From: CAZNUM01 sp046861615
GTDB lineage: Bacteria; Fidelibacterota; Marinisomatia; Marinisomatales; TCS55
DNA: 41,424 nucleotides
Assembly: GCA_046861615.1 (NCBI GenBank)
Contig: JBHHUS010000011.1
Location: forward strand, 1-41,424
Direction: 5' to 3'
The notes beneath the pieces are model-generated. The model was not told the origin of the DNA and did not search any database. It saw nothing but the letters and a program-made list of their open reading frames with translations. Of the stretch, positions 1 to 8,136 are shown piece by piece. Made by a program: the position numbers and the translations under genes. Position 1 is the stretch's first letter; each line of letters starts with the position of its first letter.

Positions 1-348
1 CCCTTTCATATACTCCAGAGAGAAAATATGGGACATACTGGAAATCAGCGCCACTACCAGTAACATGATAATAGTAATATTATCGATCAGAAATCCCATT
101 TCAATTTTGAACGATCCCAGATCCAGCCAGACAAAGGAGGCTTCTAGACGGAAATTCGGATCTCTGTTAAGCAACATTATCATGAAAAGTGCAAAAGACA
201 GGATTAAAGTTATCAGAATTCCACCAATAGCGACCCAGTCACCCTGCCGTGGTAGGCGCTTTCCGAAGAAGATTAATACTAGAAAGGCGAGGGCTGGTAA
301 AAAAAGTATTATCAGGCTGTAATCCAGGAGTATGTTGGTAGTAATCAT
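1..348 (-). CDS. nuoL: NADH-quinone oxidoreductase subunit L, 5' part (runs off the left edge)
   Basis: Only the first 116 codons are present; the frame is open to base 1. The start ATG (348-346) overlaps the nuoK stop as ATGA. The fragment has two hydrophobic N-terminal segments and then a stretch containing FLIDNITIIMLLVV, which matches the conserved start of the NuoL antiporter-like domain (usually FxxDxLSxxMLxxV). NuoL is a large membrane subunit of the proton-pumping arm of complex I. Position after nuoK and the matching motif make the call firm although most of the protein is outside the window. Confidence 0.88.
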   Translation of the reverse strand, partial: MITTNILLDYSLIILFLPALAFLVLIFFGKRLPRQGDWVAIGGILITLILSFALFMIMLLNRDPNFRLEASFVWLDLGSFKIEMGFLIDNITIIMLLVVALISSMSHIFSLEYMKG

Positions 349-650
349 TGTTTCAGATTATTTACCTCATCCACATTAATCGTACGGAAATTGTTGTATA
401 TATTAATAATGATGGCCAGGGCTACTGCAGCTTCGGCAGCAGCCATTACAATAACAAATAAAGTAAAAATATGGCCCGCTAATACCAACCCACCAAACCG
501 GGCAAACGCCAGAAAATTCAGATTCGCCGAATTCAAGATCAACTCCACTCCCATCAGAACAGCAATGGCATTCCGGCGGGTGATTACACCGAAAAGCCCC
601 AGTGAAAACAGCAGAGCACTGATCAGCAGGTAGGTATTAAGGTCATTCAT
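345..650 (-). CDS. nuoK: NADH-quinone oxidoreductase subunit K
   Basis: This 101-residue protein has three transmembrane helices, the normal NuoK size and topology (MrpC-like). The two membrane glutamates important for proton transfer are visible, one in the MGVELILN motif of helix 2 and one in the AAAEAAVALA motif of helix 3. NuoK belongs to the membrane arm of complex I. Its start overlaps the nuoJ stop and its stop overlaps the nuoL start, so the three are probably translationally coupled. Confidence 0.96.
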   Translation of the reverse strand: MNDLNTYLLISALLFSLGLFGVITRRNAIAVLMGVELILNSANLNFLAFARFGGLVLAGHIFTLFVIVMAAAEAAVALAIIINIYNNFRTINVDEVNNLKQ

Positions 651-1138
651 CAGCTTTTTTTCCTCGATAAGGTCGTCGCTCCAATCAACGCTCCCAGCAA
701 TAGTAAACAGGCCACCTCGAAGGGCAATAAATAATCCATCATTAGCAACATACCAATGGTGGCTACCGTCTGTGACGGTTCAGAATTCGGTTGTTGTAAC
801 CATGGGGTCTGGATAATCATTACCCCCATTATTACCAAAACACCCAGGACAACTAATCCACCGATTTCCTTTTGAACACTGGTGTGGCTGATGTTCACGG
901 AGGAAATTTTATTAGTCAGCATAATCCCAAAAATAATCAGAACCAGGATCCCGCCGACATAGATCATGATCTGGACAACGGCGATAAAATCAGCCCAGAG
1001 GAAAATGTACAATCCCGCAATGCCTACGAAAGTAAATAACAGGGCGTAAGCGGAATACATCAGTTTCCTGCTCTGAACTACAACCGCCGCGGAAACGATT
1101 GTCATAAGTACCAATGACCAGAAAACCAGGTTAGCCAT
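650..1138 (-). CDS. nuoJ: NADH-quinone oxidoreductase subunit J
   Basis: This 162-residue protein has five predicted transmembrane segments. It carries the typical NuoJ stretch around AVVQIMIYVGGILVLIIFGI, corresponding to the conserved helix 3 region that forms a pi-bulge in complex I. It is a membrane-arm subunit beside NuoK and NuoA. The length is normal for the short NuoJ form. It shares one base with both its upstream (nuoI) and downstream (nuoK) neighbours. Confidence 0.95.
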   Translation of the reverse strand: MANLVFWSLVLMTIVSAAVVVQSRKLMYSAYALLFTFVGIAGLYIFLWADFIAVVQIMIYVGGILVLIIFGIMLTNKISSVNISHTSVQKEIGGLVVLGVLVIMGVMIIQTPWLQQPNSEPSQTVATIGMLLMMDYLLPFEVACLLLLGALIGATTLSRKKS

Positions 1139-1728
1139 CAGGCGGGGACCTTCGGTTTAGTCACAGCAGCCACTAATTCAGCCTTTTGTTCGGTAGAAAC
1201 CGGCTTAGCAAATTGATAGATTAAATTTAGCCGATCATATTCTGAAAATTCATAGTCAATCGGGTACCGGTTAGCATTGGGACCGCCTACCATATAGATA
1301 CACACTTCCGGACAGGGATAAGTACATAAGTTACAATAACAGCATTCAGACATATCAATGGTAAAGCGTGTCACGACTAGGGCTTTCTTGGTTCCGTTGG
1401 TGGTGACACCAGTATGACCCAGATCGGGGATATCCACACCGCGCTCCGGTGCTCTCACCGTTTCAATCTTGATACAGGCCACGGGGCAGGCCCGTTCACA
1501 TTTTAAACAACCAATACAATCATCAATGTCAACATGCAGTTTGGAACGGATAACATTATAGTTACCGAGATCAAAACCGATGTTTCGCTCCGGTCGGGGC
1601 CAGCGTTCTTCCGGGTATTGAAGCGTGACATTACCGCGTTTCGCTTTTACCAAATGTTTAATAGTAATCATCATCCCCGCCCACAGGGTAGTGACAGCTT
1701 CAACCAGATTTCGCAGATAGGATGTCAT
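1138..1728 (-). CDS. nuoI: NADH-quinone oxidoreductase subunit I (two 4Fe-4S clusters)
   Basis: A 196-residue ferredoxin-like subunit that carries clusters N6a and N6b of complex I. Two CxxCxxCxxxCP motifs are visible: CIGCLKCERACP and the later CYCNLCTYPCPEVC. An amphipathic N-terminal helix precedes them. NuoI passes electrons to cluster N2 in NuoB. In this operon no nuoG or nuoE/F precedes it, so the electron donor to NuoI is unknown. Its stop shares one base with the nuoJ start. Confidence 0.96.
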   Translation of the reverse strand: MTSYLRNLVEAVTTLWAGMMITIKHLVKAKRGNVTLQYPEERWPRPERNIGFDLGNYNVIRSKLHVDIDDCIGCLKCERACPVACIKIETVRAPERGVDIPDLGHTGVTTNGTKKALVVTRFTIDMSECCYCNLCTYPCPEVCIYMVGGPNANRYPIDYEFSEYDRLNLIYQFAKPVSTEQKAELVAAVTKPKVPA

Positions 1729-2808
1729 TTATGAACCCGAAACCAAAATCCAGATTCCGACGCCGAATAAATTCATCAGTGCCAATGGTATTAATACTTT
1801 CCAGCAAACATTCATCAACTGGTCCACCCGCAGCCGGGGGAAGGTCCACCGAAACCACATCATGACCAGAATCAGAATGATGATTTTACCCAGGAACCAA
1901 AACAGGCCCCACAGGGGCGAATCAAAATAACCCGGTATAGGGCTTAACCAACCCCCCATAAAAGCCACAGTGGCGACGCCGCAGACAATTAACATGTTGG
2001 CGTATTCACTTAAAAAGAAATAGGCCCAACGCATCCCTGAATATTCCGTGTGAAAACCGGCCACTAACTCCGATTCTGCTTCCGGGATATCAAAAGGTGT
2101 CCGATTCGTCTCAGCAATGCTACTGATAAAGAAGATAATAAAAGCCAGGAATAAAAAAGGATTATTAAACATGATCCAATTGGGTAGGAAACCCCACTTA
2201 GTTCCGGACTGAAACCGAACAATTTCCTGCAAATTCAGCGATCCCACAACCATAATGACTGCCACAATGGATAAACCCACCGGAATTTCATAACTGATGA
2301 TCTGGGCTACCGAGCGCATGGCACCATATAAGGACCATTTATTATTGGAAGCCCAACCCGCCATGACCATGCCGATAACTCCAATGGACCCCATTGCCAG
2401 GATGTAAAAAATACCAACATTGATATCTGCCACCTGAAGGACCGGATTAAAAGGAATGGCCGCCAGAGCAACAAAGGGGGCAATAAAAATAATAAAAGGA
2501 GCTATGATGAACAGTTTTTGATCAGCAGAAGCGGGGATCAAATCTTCCTTAATCAGCAATTTCAGGGCGTCAGCTACAGTCTGCAACATCCCCCATTTCC
2601 CGGCATGCAGGCCAACACCTTGGCCCATGGGCCCGACTCGATCCTGCATGAAGGCAGATACTTTCCGCTCCACATACACCGCAATAATAGCGTTGGCGGC
2701 CATCAACAGAAAAATAGGTATTGCCGAAATCACCACCGCCAAAATAAACACTAAACCCGGAAAATCCTTCCAGGATGACATCCAATCGATTAAATAGTCA
2801 ATCGTCAT
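1729..2808 (-). CDS. nuoH: NADH-quinone oxidoreductase subunit H
   Basis: This 359-residue membrane protein has about eight helices and forms the quinone-access and linker part of complex I. Signature motifs are visible: ERKVSAFMQDRVGP, followed by the loop leading to ADALKLLIKED, and the later AETNRTPFDIPEAESELVAG. These charged residues line the quinone chamber and E-channel. The start overlaps the nuoD stop by four bases, and nuoI begins one base after the stop. Confidence 0.97.
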   Translation of the reverse strand: MTIDYLIDWMSSWKDFPGLVFILAVVISAIPIFLLMAANAIIAVYVERKVSAFMQDRVGPMGQGVGLHAGKWGMLQTVADALKLLIKEDLIPASADQKLFIIAPFIIFIAPFVALAAIPFNPVLQVADINVGIFYILAMGSIGVIGMVMAGWASNNKWSLYGAMRSVAQIISYEIPVGLSIVAVIMVVGSLNLQEIVRFQSGTKWGFLPNWIMFNNPFLFLAFIIFFISSIAETNRTPFDIPEAESELVAGFHTEYSGMRWAYFFLSEYANMLIVCGVATVAFMGGWLSPIPGYFDSPLWGLFWFLGKIIILILVMMWFRWTFPRLRVDQLMNVCWKVLIPLALMNLFGVGIWILVSGS

Positions 2809-3923
2809 CGATCGATTTCTCCTAAAACAATATCCAGGCTCCCCAGAATGGCAATAACATCCGAAAGCATCCAGCCGCGGGAAATTTCATCCAATACGCT
2901 CAGGGCAGTGAAGGCTGGTGATCGCATTTTTAAACGGAAAGGCTTAGGTGTCCCATCACTAATAATGTAATAGCCCAGGTCTCCCCTTGGACTTTCAGTC
3001 CGGAGATATATTGATCCCTTAGGCGGTCTGATTTTTCTGGGTAGCGCTTCATGAACATCCCCCTCCGGCAATCCTTTCAAAGCCTGGTGGATGATTTTAA
3101 TGCTTTCCCGCATTTCCTGCATCCTGACCCAATACCGGTCCCAGCAATCCCCCACCGTGCCCATGGCACCGGTTCCAACAGGAATGTTGAATTCAAACCG
3201 GTCATAAACAGAATAAGGTTCTTCCCGGCGAACATCCCATCGAACGCCGGACCCCCTTAAATTGGGACCCGTTACGCCATAACTAATAGCCACTTCTGCC
3301 GGTAGAATGCCCACATCCGCGGTTCGCTCAATAAAAATTTTATTATTGGTTAAAATAGTATCGTATTCTTTAATCTTTGGTTCAAAATAATTTAAAAAAC
3401 CACCGCAGATTTCTACAAAATTACCGGGTAAATCATGGGAAAGCCCTCCAACCCACATGTAATTGTACAGCAGCCGGGCACCACAGGTTAACTCAAAAAT
3501 GTCCAAAATCCTTTCACGGTCCCGGAACATATATAAAAAGGGTGTAAAAGCGCCAACGTCAAGACCAAAGGTACCCAAGGCCAACAAATGACTGGCAATC
3601 CGGTTTAACTCCGCCATGATGATCCGAATGTATTCCACCCTTTCCGGTACCTGAATCCCCATGAGTTTTTCCATGGCAACCACATAACCAAAATTGTTGT
3701 TCATGGAGCCCAAGTAATCGCAACGGTCGGTAAACGGAATTACCTGCTCATAAGTGACATTTTCACAATGTTTTTCAAAACAACGATGGAGATATCCCAA
3801 ATAGGGGGTTATTTGAGAGACAATCTCTCCGTCAGTCAACACTTTCAGACGCAATACACCATGAGTACTGGGGTGTTGAGGCCCAATATTCAAAACCATT
3901 TGATCGCCTTGAACTATACCCAT
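2805..3923 (-). CDS. nuoD: NADH-quinone oxidoreductase subunit D
   Basis: This 372-residue 49-kDa-type subunit is homologous to the [NiFe]-hydrogenase large subunit and forms the quinone site together with NuoB. N-terminal NIGPQHPSTHGVLRL and YLGYLHRCFEK are diagnostic, as is the later RGSGVRWDVRR. It is encoded separately from NuoC, unlike the NuoCD fusion of enterobacteria. The start lies ten bases inside the nuoC coding region, a common coupling arrangement. Confidence 0.97.
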   Translation of the reverse strand: MGIVQGDQMVLNIGPQHPSTHGVLRLKVLTDGEIVSQITPYLGYLHRCFEKHCENVTYEQVIPFTDRCDYLGSMNNNFGYVVAMEKLMGIQVPERVEYIRIIMAELNRIASHLLALGTFGLDVGAFTPFLYMFRDRERILDIFELTCGARLLYNYMWVGGLSHDLPGNFVEICGGFLNYFEPKIKEYDTILTNNKIFIERTADVGILPAEVAISYGVTGPNLRGSGVRWDVRREEPYSVYDRFEFNIPVGTGAMGTVGDCWDRYWVRMQEMRESIKIIHQALKGLPEGDVHEALPRKIRPPKGSIYLRTESPRGDLGYYIISDGTPKPFRLKMRSPAFTALSVLDEISRGWMLSDVIAILGSLDIVLGEIDR

Positions 3924-4408
3924 TCTGCTTTGATTTTAGGGATCACGATTCCGTGGTATTCATCCGGTGTCTGGTAATCTTTTCTCAAGGGCCAACCGGT
4001 CCAATCCTCTGGGCACAGAATCCGCCTTAGATCCCGGTGACCTTTGAAAACAATCCCGAACATATCATAGACTTCCCGCTCAAACCAGTCCCCGATACGC
4101 CAAATTTTTTCGATCGACGGTACTGATGGACGTTTCCGTTTAACAGTGAGTACAATCTCAATTTTATGGCGAAACTCCATGGAGTGTAAATTATAACGTA
4201 CCTGCAGCGGCTGATCGGCTCCAAGGTCCACGCCCGTTACACATTCCAATTGATCAAACTGAAGACTCGGATCTTCAAATAAATATTTAGCTACCGCAGC
4301 CCATTTTGGGGGGACGATTTCCACCTGATGATCGGCAAGGGTTTCATTTTCAACCACTATATCGGGGAAATATTCTTGTAACCTGGCTTTTATTTCTGGA
4401 ATAGTCAT
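3914..4408 (-). CDS. nuoC: NADH-quinone oxidoreductase subunit C
   Basis: This 164-residue subunit is the 30-kDa type of complex I. The family signature ERE-YDMFGI--KGH-DLRRIL is visible near residues 110-135, followed by the W-LRKDY end. It sits at the peripheral-arm interface with NuoD. The length is normal for a stand-alone NuoC. Only two bases separate it from nuoB, and it overlaps nuoD. Confidence 0.96.
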   Translation of the reverse strand: MTIPEIKARLQEYFPDIVVENETLADHQVEIVPPKWAAVAKYLFEDPSLQFDQLECVTGVDLGADQPLQVRYNLHSMEFRHKIEIVLTVKRKRPSVPSIEKIWRIGDWFEREVYDMFGIVFKGHRDLRRILCPEDWTGWPLRKDYQTPDEYHGIVIPKIKAEWV

Positions 4409-4410
4409 TT

Positions 4411-4896
4411 TTACTTACGGGTTAATGGACGTTCAGTCTGGATTTTTTCCTGGAGTTTTAATAGTCCCTCAAGCAGGGCTTCCGGACGGGGTGGACAACC
4501 AGGTACGTACACATCAACCGGCACTACCAAATCAACACCCTTTAAAACATGATAACCGTATTGCCAATAAGGCCCACCGCTGGTGGCACAACTGCCCATG
4601 GAAATGACGTATTTAGGTTCTGCCATTTGTTCATAAAGTTTTTTAACCCGTAGAGCCATTTTCATGGTTACGGTACCGGCAACAATCATCACATCCGCCT
4701 GGCGGGGTGACGATCGCGGCATCATACCAATCCGTTCCAGATCATGTCGACTGGCGGCTGCAGCCATCATCTCAATGGCACAACAGGCCAAACCAAATTG
4801 GAAATACCAGGGTGACGTTGAGCGCGCCCAACTCAGGAGTTTATCCAGCGAGGCAACAATAATGTTATCTTGAAACTTATGCTCCAGATTTCCCAT
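4411..4896 (-). CDS. nuoB: NADH-quinone oxidoreductase subunit B (cluster N2)
   Basis: A 161-residue subunit that holds the terminal 4Fe-4S cluster N2. Its ligands are visible: the tandem cysteines in LACCAIEMMA, the cysteine in SMGSCATSGGPYW, and the cysteine in VPGCPPRPEALL. It passes electrons to quinone in the cavity formed with NuoD and NuoH. Its start shares one base with the nuoA stop. Confidence 0.97.
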   Translation of the reverse strand: MGNLEHKFQDNIIVASLDKLLSWARSTSPWYFQFGLACCAIEMMAAAASRHDLERIGMMPRSSPRQADVMIVAGTVTMKMALRVKKLYEQMAEPKYVISMGSCATSGGPYWQYGYHVLKGVDLVVPVDVYVPGCPPRPEALLEGLLKLQEKIQTERPLTRK

Positions 4897-5330
4897 CAGA
4901 CTTTTTCAATCGCAGCATCAGATTCGTCAACCGTCAATTGGGAATAACGACCATGCCCATATTTAACCCGGTATTTAACCCAGTTAAGGTCTGAGCGGCA
5001 CCAGATATAAGCTAACCCGATAATTAATACACCTAAAAAAATCGCCATCTCAATTAATGCCAACCACCCTAAAGCCCTGAAAACCACCGCCCAGGGAAAT
5101 AAAAATACGACTTCCACGTCAAAAATCAGGAATATCAGGGCGATGATATAAAAGCGAACATTAAATTGAACCCAGGCTGACCCCTCCGCTTCTTCACCAC
5201 ACTCATAAATTGCAATTTTTTCAGCGCTTGTTTTTGATGGAGCCAGGAGTTTCTGTAACAATAACGGAACATAAACAAATACAATGCCGATTAGGGCGAA
5301 GAGAAAGATTGTTCCGAAGTCGCGATACAT
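4896..5330 (-). CDS. nuoA: NADH-quinone oxidoreductase subunit A
   Basis: A 144-residue protein with three transmembrane helices and the NuoA signature YECGEE, then FNVRFYIIALIFLIFDVEVVF. The loop cysteine (YECG) marks the active/deactive-sensitive region in complex I. It is the first gene of the cluster, so the operon promoter should lie in the 202-base divergent gap to the proline dehydrogenase gene. No clear Shine-Dalgarno motif precedes its ATG. Confidence 0.95.
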   Translation of the reverse strand: MYRDFGTIFLFALIGIVFVYVPLLLQKLLAPSKTSAEKIAIYECGEEAEGSAWVQFNVRFYIIALIFLIFDVEVVFLFPWAVVFRALGWLALIEMAIFLGVLIIGLAYIWCRSDLNWVKYRVKYGHGRYSQLTVDESDAAIEKV

Positions 5331-5423
5331 TAGATTTTTAGCTCAAATCAAGAAAACGAATTTAGATTTTCTCAATCACCACGGGCAAGAACAAGTTAAT
5401 AATAATCTATTGAATTGCTTAAA

Positions 5424-5451
5424 AGTGTATTAGGTATTAGGATAAGTGCAA
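5424..5451 (-). promoter_or_regulatory. Candidate promoter of the nuo operon
   Basis: Read on the minus strand, TTGCAC (5451-5446) and TACACT (5429-5424) are separated by 16 bases and lie about 95 bases upstream of nuoA. This resembles a sigma-70 type -35/-10 pair. It is the best match I see in the gap 5331-5532, which otherwise holds AT-rich sequence only. It is a motif-based guess; FCB-group sigma factors can use different consensus sequences. Confidence 0.3.
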
Positions 5452-5532
5452 CCGCTTTATTACCATTAAAATTAACATTAACCGGATTTTCCGTTGTAGG
5501 CCGTTTCAACATCGTTCTAAATTAATTTTCTG

Positions 5533-6432
5533 ATGTCATGGATTAATTCAACGCTTGCCAATCTGATGCCTTATTTCCCCCGGTGGACCGTCAAACCATT
5601 TGCAAAACATTATGTGGCCGGAGAAGAATTAACCGTAGCCTTAAAGCATGTCCGGCGACTCAACGGTCAGGGGTTTGCCACCACGATGGACATCCTCGGG
5701 GAACACGTTCAGACTAAGACTAAGGCTCATCTGGTACGCGATAATTATTGCGAATTATACGACCAGTTGGCAAAATTAGGTGCAGATAATTCCGTTTCGT
5801 TAAAATTGACCCACCTCGGTCTGGAATTAAATCCATCCCTGGCGGAAAATAGCCTGCTGACGATTATCAAACGCGCCCAACAACATGATTTGAGCCTGAC
5901 AATCGATATGGAAAATTCAGTTTATACCGATCAAACCTTAAAACTCTATCAAAAAGCTGTGGACATTTATCCAAAAGTCGGTACTGTTTTGCAGGCCTAT
6001 CTCTATCGCAGCATGAAAGATCTTGATCTTTTAGAATCGTCCCTCCTGCATTTAAGGTTATGTAAAGGTATTTACCGGGAATCAGCAGCTATTGCCTATC
6101 AGGAAAAAAACGAAATCCGGGAAAATTATTTACGGTTGGCCGAAAAACTGCTCATGGGAAAAGGCTATACCTGCCTGGCCACCCACGACTTGTTTCTGAT
6201 TGATAAACTGGAAACCTTCATCGAAAATCATTCCATTTCACCTGACCGTTTTGAATTTCAGGTTTTATTTGGCGTTCCCATGGGGAATCGGCTGGAGGTA
6301 TTAAAAACAAAAGGGTATACTGTTAGAATTTATGTACCTTTTGGAGCCGCCTGGTTCGAATACTCCATCCGACGATTGAAAGAAAATCCAAATATTGTAG
6401 GTTATGTGCTGGGGAATTTATTTAAACGCTGA
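5533..6432 (+). CDS. Proline dehydrogenase (FAD-dependent, monofunctional)
   Basis: A 299-residue enzyme of the PutA/PRODH TIM-barrel family that oxidises proline to pyrroline-5-carboxylate and feeds electrons to quinones. Visible family motifs are LTIDMENSVYTD, the QAYLYRS strand, LCKGIYRE, ATHD, FQVLFGVP, and the C-terminal YSIRRLKENPN, whose paired arginines bind the substrate carboxylate. The length fits the short bacterial PRODH form with no fused aldehyde dehydrogenase. No P5C dehydrogenase lies nearby. It is divergent from the nuo operon. Confidence 0.93.
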   Translation: MSWINSTLANLMPYFPRWTVKPFAKHYVAGEELTVALKHVRRLNGQGFATTMDILGEHVQTKTKAHLVRDNYCELYDQLAKLGADNSVSLKLTHLGLELNPSLAENSLLTIIKRAQQHDLSLTIDMENSVYTDQTLKLYQKAVDIYPKVGTVLQAYLYRSMKDLDLLESSLLHLRLCKGIYRESAAIAYQEKNEIRENYLRLAEKLLMGKGYTCLATHDLFLIDKLETFIENHSISPDRFEFQVLFGVPMGNRLEVLKTKGYTVRIYVPFGAAWFEYSIRRLKENPNIVGYVLGNLFKR

Positions 6433-6511
6433 CCGCTGCCCGTTTTGATTCTGTAACCAGTTAAAGCCATAAACATCAAATGAAATGAATTTTTAAATTA
6501 AAGCTTTACCT

Positions 6512-6919
6512 ATGAATGAACCTGAAACGATCCGGAACATATTCCAATTGAAGACAGTCGCCGTCGTTGGCATGTCACCCAAACAAGAACGTCCCAGTAA
6601 TTATGTGGCTCGCTATTTAAGAGACCAGGGATATAAGATCATCCCCGTAAATCCCGGTCAAAATATGATTGAAGGAGAAAAATGCTACCCGTCTTTAAAA
6701 GCTATTCCTGCGTCCGTGGACGTGGTGGATGTTTTTCGGCGTTCGGAACACGTACTGCCGATTGTAGAAGCAGCCATCGAAATTCGTGCCAAAGCGCTGT
6801 GGCTTCAGGATGGTGTCATCAATCTGGAGGCGGCGCAAAAGGCGGAGAACGCAGGCCTGCTGGTGGTCATGAACAATTGTATGTTACGACAGCATCGCCT
6901 GTTGCAATCCCGTAAATAA
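6512..6919 (+). CDS. CoA-binding domain protein (YccU-like)
   Basis: A 135-residue single-domain Rossmann protein of the CoA_binding_2 family. The N-terminal VAVVGMSPKQERPSNYVARYL is the nucleotide-binding glycine loop, and IIPVNPG and LWLQDGVIN are other family hallmarks. Relatives bind coenzyme A, but their physiological role is not established. It follows the proline dehydrogenase gene by 79 bases on the same strand and may be cotranscribed with it. Confidence 0.88.
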   Translation: MNEPETIRNIFQLKTVAVVGMSPKQERPSNYVARYLRDQGYKIIPVNPGQNMIEGEKCYPSLKAIPASVDVVDVFRRSEHVLPIVEAAIEIRAKALWLQDGVINLEAAQKAENAGLLVVMNNCMLRQHRLLQSRK

Positions 6920-6923
6920 ATCA

Positions 6924-6960
6924 GAATCTATTATGAACACATGGTTCCTGTTCAGGATTC
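6924..6960. repeat. Inverted repeat between convergent genes, possible terminator
   Basis: In the 45-base gap between the convergent yccU-like and nadK genes, TGAACA (6934-6939) pairs with TGTTCA (6949-6954). An outer GAATC (6924-6928) pairs with GATTC (6956-6960). The fold could end transcription from both sides, but no U-rich run follows on either strand, so an intrinsic terminator is only a weak possibility. Confidence 0.25.
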
Positions 6961-6964
6961 ACAG

Positions 6965-7867
6965 TTAATTATCTCCCCGTCTCCCCCAGTTTAGTTTTCT
7001 TCTCAAAGTCTGAAAATAATTAGAGTCTTCGAAATCAATCATATAGATTTCATAACCGGCCTTCTGAATAAATACTTTTGAATCACGGTGCAGAAATTCA
7101 CTTATTTGACCATCCGCTGCCAGGGTATTTCCCTCGCCATCCACCGACGGAAACTGAATCTCAAGAGAGCGATCATCGGAAAGAACAATCGGTCGAAGGG
7201 TGAGCGTATGGGAACAGATTGGTGTGACTACAATAGCACTGAGACAGGGCATCACAATCGGTCCGCCGGAGGCCAGCGAATAGGCGGTAGAACCGGTTGG
7301 TGTGGCAATAATTAAACCATCTGCCTTATAATCCGCCACAAACCGGTCATTGGCCAAGAGGCGCATGGTCAGCATTCGGTTCGACTTGCCCCGGTCAACT
7401 ACAAAATCATTCAGGGCATAAAATACTTTCTGCTTTTTCCCATTGTAGACTTCACATTTGAGAACCATCCGGTGTTGCAGAAAATAGTGCCCTTCTGCGA
7501 CCATATTTAGACGATGATACATGTCTTCGACGGTCACTTCTGCCAGAAACCCCAATTCTCCAAGGTGGATTCCCAGAATGGGTGTTTTCCGGTAAGCAAC
7601 TGCCCGGGCTGCCGATAACATAGTGCCGTCGCCTCCCAGGGTTAACAGGAAATCCAACTTATAAAAATCTTCAGCTGATTCAATGACTTTATACGAATAG
7701 GAATGATTCGCATTCAGGCGGTCAATAATCCGTAATGTTAAATAAACTTCCAACTGCTTCGTTTCTGCCCAGTGGAAGATCTCCGGCAATAATTCCCAAA
7801 AACGGGGTTTTTCCGTATTGCCCCAGATACCGATACGTTTTGGTTTTTTGCGTCGCCTGGGACTCAC
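6965..7867 (-). CDS. nadK: NAD kinase
   Basis: A 300-residue enzyme that phosphorylates NAD to NADP. The catalytic GGDGT motif (LTLGGDGTMLSAAR) is visible near residue 77, with NDFVVDRG and the diphosphate-binding PTGSTAYSLASGGPIV further on. Length is normal for bacterial NadK. The start overlaps the xseB stop by four bases. It is the last gene of the long minus-strand cluster. Confidence 0.96.
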   Translation of the reverse strand: MSPRRRKKPKRIGIWGNTEKPRFWELLPEIFHWAETKQLEVYLTLRIIDRLNANHSYSYKVIESAEDFYKLDFLLTLGGDGTMLSAARAVAYRKTPILGIHLGELGFLAEVTVEDMYHRLNMVAEGHYFLQHRMVLKCEVYNGKKQKVFYALNDFVVDRGKSNRMLTMRLLANDRFVADYKADGLIIATPTGSTAYSLASGGPIVMPCLSAIVVTPICSHTLTLRPIVLSDDRSLEIQFPSVDGEGNTLAADGQISEFLHRDSKVFIQKAGYEIYMIDFEDSNYFQTLRRKLNWGRRGDN

Positions 7868-8097
7868 TCCTGATAATCCTCCGTTTTTAAATTCCCTGAG
7901 GAGTCTTTTAACAGTACCTGTACTTTTTGTTCTGCCTGTTCCAGGTGCAATTTCAACTCTTCCGCCAATTTAACGCCTTCCTCGAACAATTCCAGACTCT
8001 GTTCCAGCGTTTTATTTTCACCCTCCAACGACTCCACAATCGCTTCTAACCGTGCCAGGGCCGCTTCAAATTGAAACCTGTTTTTCTGCTTGACCAT
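7864..8097 (-). CDS. xseB: Exodeoxyribonuclease VII small subunit
   Basis: A 77-residue, highly charged helical protein with the XseB pattern FEAALARLEAIVESLE followed by LEQSLELFEEGVKLA. Several XseB subunits bind each XseA subunit to form the single-strand-specific exonuclease. It lies 39 bases after xseA and overlaps nadK, an arrangement common in bacteria. Confidence 0.93.
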   Translation of the reverse strand: MVKQKNRFQFEAALARLEAIVESLEGENKTLEQSLELFEEGVKLAEELKLHLEQAEQKVQVLLKDSSGNLKTEDYQE

Positions 8098-8136
8098 AGG
8101 ATAATTTAAACTGTTTGAGTCACATTCCTCAATTTA

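Noticed and set aside
5533..6432. The proline dehydrogenase as a fragment of bifunctional PutA.
   Set aside because: The frame has normal start and stop positions and a complete C-terminal substrate-binding helix, and the next gene is unrelated.
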